A stretch of 47,286 nt of DNA, from contig CANIKY010000008.1 of NCBI GenBank assembly GCA_947468085.1, positions 1 through 47,286 on the forward strand, given 5' to 3'. A model generated the notes under the pieces. The model ran no database searches and was not told the DNA's origin. It worked only from the letters and a program-made list of their open reading frames with translations. The number at the start of each line of letters is the position of its first letter. Positions within the stretch are counted from its first letter, which is position 1. This document shows positions 1 to 8,970 of the stretch, one piece after another. Both the position numbers and the translations under genes were made by a program. Source of the stretch: Paracoccaceae bacterium (GTDB lineage: Bacteria > Pseudomonadota > Alphaproteobacteria > Rhodobacterales > Rhodobacteraceae).

Positions 1-43
1 TTTCGACATATTTTGCATCACTATGTTCCCCTAGGCCAAACGC

Positions 44-382
44 TTACAGCGCATCGTCATTGGTTTCGCCCGTCCGCACGCGGACCGCAGCCGCCACGTC
101 GAGCACGAAAATCTTGCCGTCACCGATCTTTCCGGTGCGCGCCGTTTTGGTGATTGTCTCAACCACTTGATCGGCCAGTCCATCGGCGACGACGATCTCT
201 ATGCGCATCTTGGGCACAAAGTTCACCTCGTACTCTGCGCCGCGATAAATTTCTGTGTGACCCGATTGCAGGCCAAAGCCTTTGATTTCTGTCACCATCA
301 TGCCGCGCACACCAATCGTGGTCAGCGCCTCGCGCACTTCTTCCAGTTTGAACGGCTTGATGGCTGCTATAATGAGTTTCAA
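44..382 (-). CDS. glnK: P-II family nitrogen regulator (GlnK-type)
   Basis: Small trimeric signalling protein that senses 2-oxoglutarate and ATP/ADP and, in GlnK-type members, gates the ammonium channel AmtB. The product is 112 residues, the usual P-II length, if translation begins at the TTG at 382, which is preceded by an AGAGGT ribosome-binding site about six bases away. Upstream in-frame ATGs would add a long tail foreign to the family. The T-loop is intact, with the uridylylation tyrosine at Y51 in YRGAEY. A C-terminal GDGKIFV segment is present. The N-terminus (KLIIAAIKPFKLEEVREAL) is closer to GlnK than to GlnB as I remember them. amtB would be expected just beyond the left edge, but only 43 bases are visible there. 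Confidence 0.93.
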   Translation of the reverse strand: MKLIIAAIKPFKLEEVREALTTIGVRGMMVTEIKGFGLQSGHTEIYRGAEYEVNFVPKMRIEIVVADGLADQVVETITKTARTGKIGDGKIFVLDVAAAVRVRTGETNDDAL

Positions 383-654
383 AATGCACCTCTTTTCTGG
401 AGCGGACCGAACCAGCCCTTGCCTCCACCAACGCCGCTTTCGCAGGTGCAGCACAAGGTTATGTGGGGCGTGCAGCAAAAACGGGCGAGTCTGTTGCACA
501 AAAAATATGCGTACCTGTCATATTGACTACAAATTAGGCAAAATGTGATCCCGAATCAGAAGCAAGACCCGCTCCACATTCTGGCCAAGCTGGGGTATGG
601 TAAGCCAAACAAGCCCAAAAACGGGCACCGCAGCAGCACAGGCACTGATTAAAA

Positions 655-2808
655 ATGGCACCCCCCCCCAAAGGTCGGCCTTTGACCGCAGACAGGCGCT
701 ATTCTTCGTCATCGGGCGGGCGTGGGAAGCAGCCTATCAAGCCGCCCTCTGCAAAGCGCACACCAAAGCGTAAGCCCGCCCGCAAACGTGGAATTACAGC
801 GGGCTTTATGCATTTTGTGTTGCGGCTGATCTGGAGCTTTTTCTGGCGTACCGTGGCCGTGGGGGCCACGGTCTTAGGCTGTGCCGTCTTATACTTTTAC
901 GTCCAACTGCCCCCCGTATCAGCCTTGATCGACGCGCGGGCGCGCGGTTCAGTCACTATGCTGGACGCCAACGATCAAGTTTTTGCGTGGCGCGGCGAAA
1001 CCTTTGGCGGGCAGGTCACGCCGCAAACTGTGTCGCCCAACCTTCTGCACGCCGTCATCGCGACCGAGGACAAGCGCTTTTACCGGCATTTCGGCATCAG
1101 CCCGCGTGGCATCATCTCAGCCGTGGCGATCAACCTGCGGGCCGGGCGCGGCGCGTTCGAGGGCAACGGGGGATCCACCATCACCCAGCAGACGGCCAAG
1201 CTGTTGTGCCTTGGCGTGGATTATGATCCGACGCAGTGGAAGTCTGAAAGCGCTTACGAGGATGACTGCCGATCCGGCGGTTTAAGGCGCAAGATCAAAG
1301 AAGTGCCCTATGCCTTGGCGATGGAGGCCAAGTATTCCAAAGACGAAATCCTGACGATCTACTTCAACCGCGCCTATCTGGGTGCAGGCAGTCGCGGGTT
1401 TGAGGCGGCCTCGCAGCGCTATTTTGGCAAATCGGCGGCCAATTTGTCCCCTTCCGAATCTGCGATGCTTGCCGGCCTGTTAAAAGCACCGTCAAAATAC
1501 GCGCCCACCAACAACCTGCAACGCGCGCGTGATCGTGCGGCGGTGATCATCGCATTGATGCTGGAACAGGGCTATCTGACAAAGGCCGAGGCGGACGATG
1601 CCTTGGCACATCCGGCAGAGCTTTCTCAAGCGGCGGCGCGCAATGCGGGCGGGGCCTTTGCCGATTGGGTGATGGAAAGCACGCCGGCCTATCTGGGCAA
1701 CACCACAACCGAAGACGTTATCATCAAGACAACCCTAGACCCGCGCCTGCAAAAGGCGGCTGAAGATGCCCTGACAGCGGTGTTCACGCTAAAGCTGAAA
1801 GACGGGTCAAACGCCCAAGCGGCCATTGTCGTGATGAGTGCCGATGGCGCTGTGCGCGCTATGGTAGGCGGACGCGATCTGCCGCAGGCGGGTTCGTTCA
1901 ACCGGGCCACACAGGCGCTGCGACAGACGGGGTCAAGCTTTAAGCCCTTCGTCTATGCCTCGGCGCTGAATATCGGGTGGAGCCCGATGGATTATGTCGA
2001 AGACAGCCCGCTCACTTTAAACATTCCCGGTTCCGGCCCCTGGACGCCCAGCAATTACGATAATGAATTCAAAGGTGTCATCCCAATTTATCAGGCCATG
2101 CAGGAAAGCCGCAACATCCCCGCCGTCAAGATTGCCATGGCTGTAGGGCTGGATACTGTGCGCACCACCGCGCGCGGGTTTGGCATCTCGGGCGATCTGG
2201 CGGCGGGGCCTGCTTTGGCCTTGGGCGCTTCGGAGGCGACCTTGTTGCAAATGACGGGGGCCTATGCCGGCATCTTGAACGGCGGGTCGGCGGTGGCGCC
2301 CTTTGGATTGCGCGATCTGTCCTTGAAGGGCGAAGAGACACCCCTGATCGGCCAAGTCGGCGGCATGGGAGAGAGGGTGATCTCGGACATCGCCGCCAAG
2401 GAACTGACATGGATGATGACCCAAGTGGTGCAAAACGGCACGGGCCAGCGCGCCCAATTGGGCGACCGCCCAGTGGCTGGCAAAACTGGCACGACGTCAG
2501 AGGCAAGAGATGCTTGGTTTATCGGCTTTACCGCCGATTACGTCACGGGCGTTTGGATGGGTTATGACAATAACACCCCCCTTAGCGGTGTCACTGGCGG
2601 CGGCATTCCCGCGGAAATCTGGCACGAGGTGATGATGCGTGTCGAAGACGGATTGCCCATCACCCCCTTGCCCTTGATCGTGCCTGAACCACGCCTGCGT
2701 CCAGCCCCCGGGACTGACCCGACACCCCTGCCCCCCCAAGGTGGCCAGCCAGAAACATCAGACCCTTTCATGTCAGTCTTGCAACGCTTGCTGGGAGACG
2801 GGACCTGA
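655..2808 (+). CDS. Class A penicillin-binding protein (PBP1A family, transglycosylase/transpeptidase)
   Basis: Bifunctional inner-membrane enzyme that polymerises lipid II into glycan strands and cross-links the stem peptides. The 717 residues start with a Pro/Lys/Arg-rich cytoplasmic tail and one membrane anchor around residues 52-83. A glycosyltransferase 51 domain follows (ATEDKRFYRHFG with the catalytic Glu, then GGSTITQQTAK). The transpeptidase domain has S-x-x-K at S427-K430 (SSFK), an SRN box, and KTG at about 610. The C-terminus is proline-rich. The ATG at 655 is the first start after an in-frame stop; its ribosome-binding site is weak. A run of nine C (661-669) falls on codons 3-5. 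The C-terminal domain order fits PBP1A better than PBP1C. Confidence 0.93.
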   Translation: MAPPPKGRPLTADRRYSSSSGGRGKQPIKPPSAKRTPKRKPARKRGITAGFMHFVLRLIWSFFWRTVAVGATVLGCAVLYFYVQLPPVSALIDARARGSVTMLDANDQVFAWRGETFGGQVTPQTVSPNLLHAVIATEDKRFYRHFGISPRGIISAVAINLRAGRGAFEGNGGSTITQQTAKLLCLGVDYDPTQWKSESAYEDDCRSGGLRRKIKEVPYALAMEAKYSKDEILTIYFNRAYLGAGSRGFEAASQRYFGKSAANLSPSESAMLAGLLKAPSKYAPTNNLQRARDRAAVIIALMLEQGYLTKAEADDALAHPAELSQAAARNAGGAFADWVMESTPAYLGNTTTEDVIIKTTLDPRLQKAAEDALTAVFTLKLKDGSNAQAAIVVMSADGAVRAMVGGRDLPQAGSFNRATQALRQTGSSFKPFVYASALNIGWSPMDYVEDSPLTLNIPGSGPWTPSNYDNEFKGVIPIYQAMQESRNIPAVKIAMAVGLDTVRTTARGFGISGDLAAGPALALGASEATLLQMTGAYAGILNGGSAVAPFGLRDLSLKGEETPLIGQVGGMGERVISDIAAKELTWMMTQVVQNGTGQRAQLGDRPVAGKTGTTSEARDAWFIGFTADYVTGVWMGYDNNTPLSGVTGGGIPAEIWHEVMMRVEDGLPITPLPLIVPEPRLRPAPGTDPTPLPPQGGQPETSDPFMSVLQRLLGDGT

Positions 2809-2814
2809 TGCCAA

Positions 2815-2846
2815 AATAAAAGGCCGGGGCGCACCCCGACCTTGGA
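2815..2846 (-). terminator. Hairpin terminator between convergent PBP and mlaC genes
   Basis: A GC-rich stem (AAGG.CGGGG with CCCCG.CCTT, one mismatch) lies between the two convergent stop codons. Read on the minus strand it is followed by TTTTATTTT, so it looks like the rho-independent terminator of the mlaA-mlaC unit. It may also slow transcription leaving the PBP gene. Confidence 0.6.
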
Positions 2847-2867
2847 TAGGCGACAAGTTTTGGCCGT

Positions 2868-3464
2868 TTAGGTGGCGTTCAGCGCTGCTATCAACTTGTC
2901 GATATCGCCACCGTTCTTGTCCAATATCGCGCCAATCTCGGTGCGTTCGGACGCCAGCATGTTGACGCCCTCAATGATGATATTGAAGAACAGGTTGCGC
3001 CCCGACTTGTCGCCCACCCACCAGCGCAGATCAAACGGCGCCTCGCCCTGCAGAGTTGCTGTCGAGATGACCTCGTAATAGCTTTTGTAGGGCCGTGCGT
3101 CTGTCACCTCGATCTTGCCGCCGATAAACTCGCGAAAGCGGCGGCCATATTTGCGGCTGATATAGCCCTTATAGGCCTTGGTGAAGGTCGCCATCTGCCC
3201 ATCGCTTGCAGATTTTGAGGCAGGACCAAGGGCCGAACGGGCAATCGTGGCCACATCAGCATAGGTCGCAAAAATTTGCTCAAAGTCCCCAAACATAGCG
3301 TCTTCGGACTTGCCCGAATTGATCGTGGTATTGATGTCAGCGATCAGCTTATCCACAAGTTGGCGCGCTTGATCGACGGTTAAGGCCCGAACGGGCAAGG
3401 CAAAGGCCAAAAAGCCTGTACCTGCTGCCAGCCCCGCGCCAAAAGCGCGGCGAGTCAGGTGCAT
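2868..3464 (-). CDS. mlaC: MlaC-type phospholipid-binding periplasmic protein
   Basis: Periplasmic shuttle of the Mla pathway, which carries phospholipid between the MlaA outer-membrane complex and the MlaFEDB inner-membrane transporter. About 198 residues. An N-terminal signal has a twin-arginine look (TRRAFGAGLAAGTGF then a hydrophobic stretch ending near VRA). The body has the family pattern: YADVATIARSALG, a KYGRRFREF segment, LRWWVGDK and a C-terminal helix. I chose the ATG at 3464, just downstream of the mlaA stop at 3481; two earlier in-frame ATGs (3491, 3503) would lengthen the signal peptide. It is the second gene of an mlaA-mlaC pair. The transporter genes mlaFED are not in the window. 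Confidence 0.85.
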   Translation of the reverse strand: MHLTRRAFGAGLAAGTGFLAFALPVRALTVDQARQLVDKLIADINTTINSGKSEDAMFGDFEQIFATYADVATIARSALGPASKSASDGQMATFTKAYKGYISRKYGRRFREFIGGKIEVTDARPYKSYYEVISTATLQGEAPFDLRWWVGDKSGRNLFFNIIIEGVNMLASERTEIGAILDKNGGDIDKLIAALNAT

Positions 3465-3480
3465 CGAGGTGGTTTCGGTC

Positions 3481-4251
3481 TTACTGCGCATAGGGGTCTT
3501 CAAACTCCGACTCGGCGGTGGGTTGGCCTAGACTGTGACGGCGGCTTTCAAGATACAATAGCCGCGCTTGGGCGTATCCGTCTGCACTATCATATAGGAT
3601 CGAATCGAACGTTTCGGAATAGCGGCCACGATCGCCAATTCTAGCCGCAACCTTTGCAAATGTGCCAATCCAGCGCTTTTGTTTAGGTACCAACAGGCTT
3701 GCAGGGTCAAGCACCGCATCCACCACCGTCCCCAACGCGTCACGTTGGGTTGAGGGGCCGTACAGCGGCAGTTCCACATAGGCCCCTTCGCCCATTCCCC
3801 AGACGCTGAGGGTTTCGCCAAAATCTGTCTCTTGGGCAAGCAGGCCCATCTTGGTGGCAGGATCAAACAGCCCCCCGATCCCAATGGAAGAGTTCAACGC
3901 AAGCCGCAGCGTGTTGTTCAACGCAGGGCGAAGCTTGGCCTGCAAAAGATCGTTGGCCACGGTGCTGGGTAGAGAAAGGTTGCCCGCAAAGTTGTTAACG
4001 CCGCGAAACACAGGGTCTGGGACAAACCGGGTGGCCTTGGTGGCCAAGGGGCGCACAACATAGGTGTCCAACTTAAGGTTCAAAGCATGTGTGGCGCGGT
4101 TTTGCGTTTCAAACGGGTCATTGATACCCTGGGGGGGCATCGCTGGCGCACAAGCTGATAGGCCAGCGACAAACACGCCTAAAGCGAGCCCGACTGCCAA
4201 CATCGGGATTTTGTGCGGTTTTTGGCTATGCTTGGTAACAAAGGTCGTCAT
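3481..4251 (-). CDS. mlaA: MlaA (VacJ) family outer-membrane lipoprotein
   Basis: Lipoprotein of the outer membrane that extracts misplaced phospholipid from the outer leaflet and passes it to MlaC. 256 residues. A signal peptide ends in the lipobox LSAC with the lipidated Cys around residue 34. The mature part begins with the family hallmark NDPFETQNRATHALN, followed by the helical body (NNFAGNLSLPSTVANDLLQ; LYGPSTQRDALGTVVDAVLDP). It sits directly upstream of mlaC on the same strand and diverges from the type I secretion gene at 4406. The 154 bp between them must hold both promoters; no clear operator was seen there. Confidence 0.92.
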   Translation of the reverse strand: MTTFVTKHSQKPHKIPMLAVGLALGVFVAGLSACAPAMPPQGINDPFETQNRATHALNLKLDTYVVRPLATKATRFVPDPVFRGVNNFAGNLSLPSTVANDLLQAKLRPALNNTLRLALNSSIGIGGLFDPATKMGLLAQETDFGETLSVWGMGEGAYVELPLYGPSTQRDALGTVVDAVLDPASLLVPKQKRWIGTFAKVAARIGDRGRYSETFDSILYDSADGYAQARLLYLESRRHSLGQPTAESEFEDPYAQ

Positions 4252-4405
4252 TCTGGTCGGGCCGTTCCAAATCCATTTGCTAGTCTTTTACTATTTGCGT
4301 GCAACGTCTATGCTTTGACGAAGAACAAGACAACGGACAAGCGCATTGCTTCTCGCACCCAAGTAATTTATCGCCGAACCTTGCGAACAAGTCAGGATTA
4401 GACCG

Positions 4406-6142
4406 ATGGCGCCGATCGAATTCAAGCGTGGCCGAGATGAGCTGGACGCAGCGCGGCGCGCGATGCGCGGCCTTTTGTTTGCTGCCTTTTTCTTTTCGAT
4501 CTTTGTCAATTTGCTGATGCTGACCGGCCCGCTTTACATGTTGCAGGTCTATGACCGCGTGCTGGGCAGCCGCTCGGAACCGACGCTTTGGGCTTTGTCG
4601 GGCCTGATGGCAGTGCTCTATCTGGCGATGGGTGTGCTGGATTATAGCCGTGGCAGGATCATGGCGCGAATCGGGGCGCGGATGCAACAAAGTCTTGACC
4701 GCAGGGTCTTTGCCGCCGCCATGAAACGCATGGCGATAGCGCCGAGTGACCCCGCAGCCTTGGCAGCCCAGCGCGACCTTGAGGCGGTGCAGAGGTTGTG
4801 GGCCTCGCCCGTCCTGATCGCTTTGTTTGATATTCCTTGGGCCCCGATGTTCTTGGCCGCGATCTTTGTGTTTGACCAACTGCTTGGCTGGTTGTCGGTG
4901 GCGGGTGGGCTTATTTTGGTTGTTGTCACGGTATTGAACCAAGCGCTGACCAAAGGCCCGCTGCAAAAAGCCAGCGCGTCCACCCTGCGCGGCGAGCAGC
5001 TTTCTGACGGTATCAAGCAAGAGGCCGAGGTGGTGCACGCCCTAGGCATGACCAATGCCGCGTTTGACCGCTGGCAGCTGGCGCGCCGCTTGGGGCTGGA
5101 ACACAGCATCGTGGCCTCAGACATAGGCGGGGTATTCGGGACAATTTCCAAAGTCTTCCGTCAGTTTTTACAATCGGGCATGTTGGGGGCAGGCGCCTAT
5201 CTGGTATTGAAGGGTGAACTAGGCTCTGGCGCCATGATTACGGCGTCAATCTTGCTGGGGCGTGCCTTACAGCCGATTGAAGTGGTGGTGGGTCAATGGG
5301 CCCTTGTCACCCGCGCGCAAGAGGGGCGGACTCGTCTTTCAGAACTGCTCACCCGCGTGCAGCCCGAACCAACCCATACCGATCTGCCCCGCCCCCGCGC
5401 CCTGCTTGAGGCGCAAAACCTGACCGTCGTGCCCCCGGGCGAAAGCCAAGCTGTCTTGCGGATGATCAACTTTCAGCTGGAACCGGGGCAGGCAATGGGG
5501 GTGATCGGGCCGTCTGGTGCGGGCAAGTCCAGTCTGGCGCGAGCACTGATTGGGGCGTGGAAACCCGCTGGCGGCAAGGTACGGCTGGATGGTGCCGCGC
5601 TGGACCAATACGATCCTGACCAGTTGGGTAGCTATATCGGCTACTTGCCCCAGCGCATCACCCTGTTTGACGGCACCATCGCCGAAAACATTGCGCGCTT
5701 GCAACAAAACCCCGACGGTGCTGCCGTGGTCGAGGCCGCGCGCAAAGCAGCAGCGCACGAGATGATCACCAAACTACCCGATGGTTATGACACCCGCGTC
5801 CAAGCCTTGGGCGGCAGGCTTTCCGGTGGACAAATTCAACGTATCGGGCTGGCCCGTGCGCTTTATGGCAACCCCGTGCTGTTGGTGCTTGATGAGCCGA
5901 ACTCGAACCTCGACAATGACGGATCGGTGGCGCTTAACCAAGCGATCCGCCAGATGAAAGAGGCGGGCTGCGCCGTTTTGATCATGGCGCATAGGCCCGC
6001 CGCTATTCAAGAATGCGAAATGTTGCTGGTCTTGGAAGATGGCGCGCGCAGGGCCTTTGGCCCTCGCGATGCGGTGTTAAAGGAGATGGTCAAGAACCAC
6101 GCCGAAATTGCAAAGTCACCAACGGCCGGAGGTGTGGCATGA
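4406..6142 (+). CDS. Type I secretion ABC transporter permease/ATPase (PrtD/HlyB-like)
   Basis: Inner-membrane exporter of a type I secretion system; it hydrolyses ATP to push an unfolded substrate through an adaptor and a TolC channel. 578 residues: a transmembrane domain in roughly the first 300 residues (MLTGPLYMLQVYDRVL is typical of the PrtD group), then an ATPase domain with Walker A GPSGAGKSS near 368, signature LSGGQIQRIGLARAL near 472 and Walker B LLVLDEP near 492. There is no N-terminal C39-like domain. The stop codon overlaps the next start (ATG at 6139), so it is translationally coupled to the adaptor. No RTX substrate or outer-membrane channel gene lies alongside. Confidence 0.92.
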   Translation: MAPIEFKRGRDELDAARRAMRGLLFAAFFFSIFVNLLMLTGPLYMLQVYDRVLGSRSEPTLWALSGLMAVLYLAMGVLDYSRGRIMARIGARMQQSLDRRVFAAAMKRMAIAPSDPAALAAQRDLEAVQRLWASPVLIALFDIPWAPMFLAAIFVFDQLLGWLSVAGGLILVVVTVLNQALTKGPLQKASASTLRGEQLSDGIKQEAEVVHALGMTNAAFDRWQLARRLGLEHSIVASDIGGVFGTISKVFRQFLQSGMLGAGAYLVLKGELGSGAMITASILLGRALQPIEVVVGQWALVTRAQEGRTRLSELLTRVQPEPTHTDLPRPRALLEAQNLTVVPPGESQAVLRMINFQLEPGQAMGVIGPSGAGKSSLARALIGAWKPAGGKVRLDGAALDQYDPDQLGSYIGYLPQRITLFDGTIAENIARLQQNPDGAAVVEAARKAAAHEMITKLPDGYDTRVQALGGRLSGGQIQRIGLARALYGNPVLLVLDEPNSNLDNDGSVALNQAIRQMKEAGCAVLIMAHRPAAIQECEMLLVLEDGARRAFGPRDAVLKEMVKNHAEIAKSPTAGGVA

Positions 6143-7605
6143 CACAATCCCCTCTCAATGACGGCCAAAACCCCGTCGATCCCCAAGGCGCAAGCGCCAC
6201 TGTGCCCGCCACAGCACAGGCCACGGCCTTGGCTAAGGCCGCCCCCACTGCGCTTGATCATCCGCGATCGACCGCGCTGTCCAAACCCACCCGCCCCCTG
6301 ACTGCGCCCAACACAGCGGCATGGTCGACGCGCCGGCCAATCTGGACAGGCGTTTTAACAGTCATCCTGTTGATCGCCTTTTTTGGCGGTTGGGGCATGA
6401 TGACCACCATCTCCGGCGCTGTCGTGGCCCCTGGCGTGGTTCAGGTGGAACAAAACCGCCAAATCGTGCAGCACCCTGACGGGGGTGTCGTCGCCGAAAT
6501 TGCTGTGCAAGAGGCGCAGACGGTGCAGTCTGGCGAGCTTTTGATCCGGCTGGATGGAACCCAAATCAAGGCCAGTCTGGCCATCGTTGAAGGGCAATTA
6601 TTTGATGCTATGGCGCGCAAATCAAGGCTTGAGGCCGAGCGCGACGATTTGACCGAACTGGCTTTTCCCGCCGAACTCACCGACCTTGCGAAATCCCGTC
6701 CCGATGTCGCTGAACAGATCGAAGGGCAAAAGCGCCTTTTTGTCGCCCGTTTGGAAACCCAAAGTGCCCAAATTGACCAGTTGGGCAAAAGGCTTGACCA
6801 AATCGCCTCGCAGGGACAGGGAATTGCGGCGCAGATGGCCGCAGTCAGCGACCAGATCGTGCTGCTGCAACCTGAAATCGCCGATCAGCAAACTTTGCTG
6901 GATAAGGGCCTTGCGCAGTCAGCCCGAATCATGGACCTGAAGCGCGAAGTGGCGCGACTTGACGGCAATCGGGGCGAGTTGCAATCCAACCTCGCCCAAT
7001 CCGAAGGCAAGGCCACCGAAACAAAGTTGCAGATCCTGCAAATCAAATCGGCGCGCCGCGAAGATGCCAATACCCAGTTGCGCGATATGGGTGACAAAAC
7101 CCTGGAACTGGCCGAACGACGCCGTGCTTTGACAGAACAAGTCGATAGGCTAGAAATCCGCGCGCCCGTTTCGGGCATTGTGTTGGGCTTGGCGGTGACG
7201 ACGCCGCATTCCGTGATCCGTCCGGCCGACCCGATCTTGTACATCATCCCGCAAGACCGCCCGCTGATTATCATCGCCCAAATCCCGCCCATCCATGTCG
7301 ACGAAGTGCGCGTCGGCCAAGAGGTGCGAGTATCCTTTGCCGCGTTCTCTGCCCGCACCACGCCGCAACTGTCGGGCACCCTGACCACGATTTCAGCCGA
7401 TGCTATGACCGATCAAGCCTCCCACCAAAGCTTTTACCGCGCCGAGATTACTTTGGAGGCTGGCGAAATGGCTAAGCTGAAAGACAACAAACTTGTGCCG
7501 GGCATGCCGGTGCAAGCCTATATTGGTACGGGCGACCGCACACCCATGGCTTACCTTCTCAAACCCTTCACTGATTACTTCCGCATGGCTATGCGCGAGG
7601 ATTAA
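6139..7605 (+). CDS. HlyD/PrtE-family periplasmic adaptor of type I secretion
   Basis: Membrane-fusion protein linking the ABC exporter at 4406 to an outer-membrane channel. 488 residues from the ATG that overlaps the upstream TGA. A long cytoplasmic N-terminus rich in Ala, Pro and Thr precedes a single membrane span around residues 66-85 (WTGVLTVILLIAFFGGW). The lipoyl-like half motif follows (VQHPDGGVVAEIAVQEAQTV), then long coiled-coil helices (about 130-330) and the second lipoyl half (LEIRAPVSGIVLGLAV). A beta-barrel and the DxxxxxLVPGMPV tail close the protein. This layout is standard for the EmrA/HlyD group. It forms a two-gene operon with the exporter. Confidence 0.92.
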   Translation: MTQSPLNDGQNPVDPQGASATVPATAQATALAKAAPTALDHPRSTALSKPTRPLTAPNTAAWSTRRPIWTGVLTVILLIAFFGGWGMMTTISGAVVAPGVVQVEQNRQIVQHPDGGVVAEIAVQEAQTVQSGELLIRLDGTQIKASLAIVEGQLFDAMARKSRLEAERDDLTELAFPAELTDLAKSRPDVAEQIEGQKRLFVARLETQSAQIDQLGKRLDQIASQGQGIAAQMAAVSDQIVLLQPEIADQQTLLDKGLAQSARIMDLKREVARLDGNRGELQSNLAQSEGKATETKLQILQIKSARREDANTQLRDMGDKTLELAERRRALTEQVDRLEIRAPVSGIVLGLAVTTPHSVIRPADPILYIIPQDRPLIIIAQIPPIHVDEVRVGQEVRVSFAAFSARTTPQLSGTLTTISADAMTDQASHQSFYRAEITLEAGEMAKLKDNKLVPGMPVQAYIGTGDRTPMAYLLKPFTDYFRMAMRED

Positions 7606-7693
7606 GGGCTCCATCATGGCCGTCTTTACGCTGTCATAAGCAGGGCGTAGCGTCACATCAAATGGTCAGCGCCCATCTTTTTTTGGAGGAATC

Positions 7694-8158
7694 ATGTCCA
7701 CAATCGAAACCCGCCTAACGGCCCTTGGTGTCACCCTGCCCGATGCCCAACCCCCTGCGGCCAATTATGTGCCCTTCGTGCAAGTGGGCAATCAAGTCTA
7801 TATCTCAGGCCAGATCAGCCGCGATGCTTCGGGCGGGTTGATCATCGGCAAACTTGGCGCCACGATGGATACCGCGCAGGGGGCGCAGGCCGCGAAAACC
7901 TGCGCCATAGCACTGCTGGCCCAGTTGAAAGCCGCCTGTGGTGGCGATTTGGGCCGCGTTGTGCGTGCGGTGAAACTGGTGGGCTTTGTGAACTCTACCC
8001 CTGACTTTGTCGATCAACCCAAGGTGATCAACGGCGCCTCTGACTTTCTTGTTGCCGCCATGGGAGAGAGTGGGCGTCATGCCCGCTCTGCTGTATCGGC
8101 CGTGGCCTTGCCTTTGGGCGTGGCCGTTGAAATCGAAGCCATATTCGAGGTGATTTAA
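7694..8158 (+). CDS. RidA/YjgF-family protein
   Basis: Member of the RidA superfamily; classical members deaminate reactive enamine/imine intermediates released by PLP enzymes. 154 residues, longer than the usual 125-130 because of an N-terminal segment, as in the clade of YjgF-like proteins around 150 residues. Visible features are the GNQVYISGQI strand, the Arg in GRHARSAV at the place of the catalytic arginine, and the C-terminal VEIEAIFEV strand. A strong ribosome-binding site (TGGAGGAA) precedes the ATG. The next gene starts at the base after its stop, suggesting a co-transcribed pair. The exact substrate cannot be read from sequence. Confidence 0.9.
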   Translation: MSTIETRLTALGVTLPDAQPPAANYVPFVQVGNQVYISGQISRDASGGLIIGKLGATMDTAQGAQAAKTCAIALLAQLKAACGGDLGRVVRAVKLVGFVNSTPDFVDQPKVINGASDFLVAAMGESGRHARSAVSAVALPLGVAVEIEAIFEVI

Positions 8159-8926
8159 TTGCGTGCCCCTTTGCCCATATCCTTTCTGCGCAGCCCCATA
8201 GCACACCGCGCCCTGCATGACCGCGCACGGCGCAGGATCGAAAACTCTACCTCGGCCATTCGGGCTGCGCGTGCTGCGGGCTATGGGATCGAGATTGATT
8301 TGCAATTGTCAGCGGACGGCGTGGCCATGGTTTTTCACGACGAGGATCTGGGCCGCTTGACCGATGAGGACGGCCCGCTTAACGCCCGCAGCGCTGCCGA
8401 ACTGGGCCGCATCAAGCTGACAGGGTCGGATGACACAATCCCGACCTTTGCCCAAGTCTTGTCACTGATCGGCGGTGCTGTGCCGCTGTTGGTGGAGATT
8501 AAGGACCAAAGCCTGACCATGACACAAACCGATGGCAGGCTGGAACAGGCCACAGCCGCCGATCTGGAAAGCTATTCTGGCGAAGTGGCGCTGATGGCGT
8601 TTAACCCCGATTCGGTAGCCCACATGGCACGGCTTTGCCCGAACCGCGCGCGCGGATTGACCACCGCTGCTTATGATACCGATTGGGGCGCATTGAGCGC
8701 CGCCACTTGCGATACGCTGCGCGATATCCCCGATTATGACCGCACGCTATGCTCTTTCATCAGCCATGAGGCGCGCGATTTGCACCGCCCACGCGTGGCC
8801 GAACTTAAGGCGCAAGGCGCTGCCATTTTGTGCTGGACCATTCGCTCGCCCCAGGCCGAGGCTGAAGCGCGCAAAATCGCCCAGAACATCACGTTTGAAG
8901 ACTACGCCGCCCCGTTCCCCGCTTGA
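8159..8926 (+). CDS. Glycerophosphodiester phosphodiesterase family protein
   Basis: Hydrolyses deacylated phospholipids (glycerophosphodiesters) to sn-glycerol 3-phosphate and an alcohol. 255 residues. The GDPD signature is present: HRALHD, then ENSTSAIRAA, a metal-binding GIEIDLQLSADG, and VFHDEDLGRLT; later VEIKDQ and the C-terminal LCWTIRS strand. The start is a TTG directly abutting the TAA of the RidA gene; no ATG is available early enough without losing the HRALHD catalytic segment. No signal peptide is seen, so a cytoplasmic location is likely. Confidence 0.9.
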   Translation: MRAPLPISFLRSPIAHRALHDRARRRIENSTSAIRAARAAGYGIEIDLQLSADGVAMVFHDEDLGRLTDEDGPLNARSAAELGRIKLTGSDDTIPTFAQVLSLIGGAVPLLVEIKDQSLTMTQTDGRLEQATAADLESYSGEVALMAFNPDSVAHMARLCPNRARGLTTAAYDTDWGALSAATCDTLRDIPDYDRTLCSFISHEARDLHRPRVAELKAQGAAILCWTIRSPQAEAEARKIAQNITFEDYAAPFPA

Positions 8927-8970
8927 CGCCCCCCCGCACCGCGCCATCATACCGTGTGATGGAGGCGCGG

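Noticed and set aside
527-660. Minus-strand frame, possible 44-residue hydrophobic peptide from a GTG at 660
   Set aside because: It overlaps the PBP start, has no spaced ribosome-binding site and no recognisable family; the 383-654 gap is better read as divergent promoters.
4280-5038. Long minus-strand frame opposite the type I exporter
   Set aside because: His/Gln/Arg-rich composition typical of an antisense shadow of a GC-rich gene; the plus-strand exporter has all ABC motifs.
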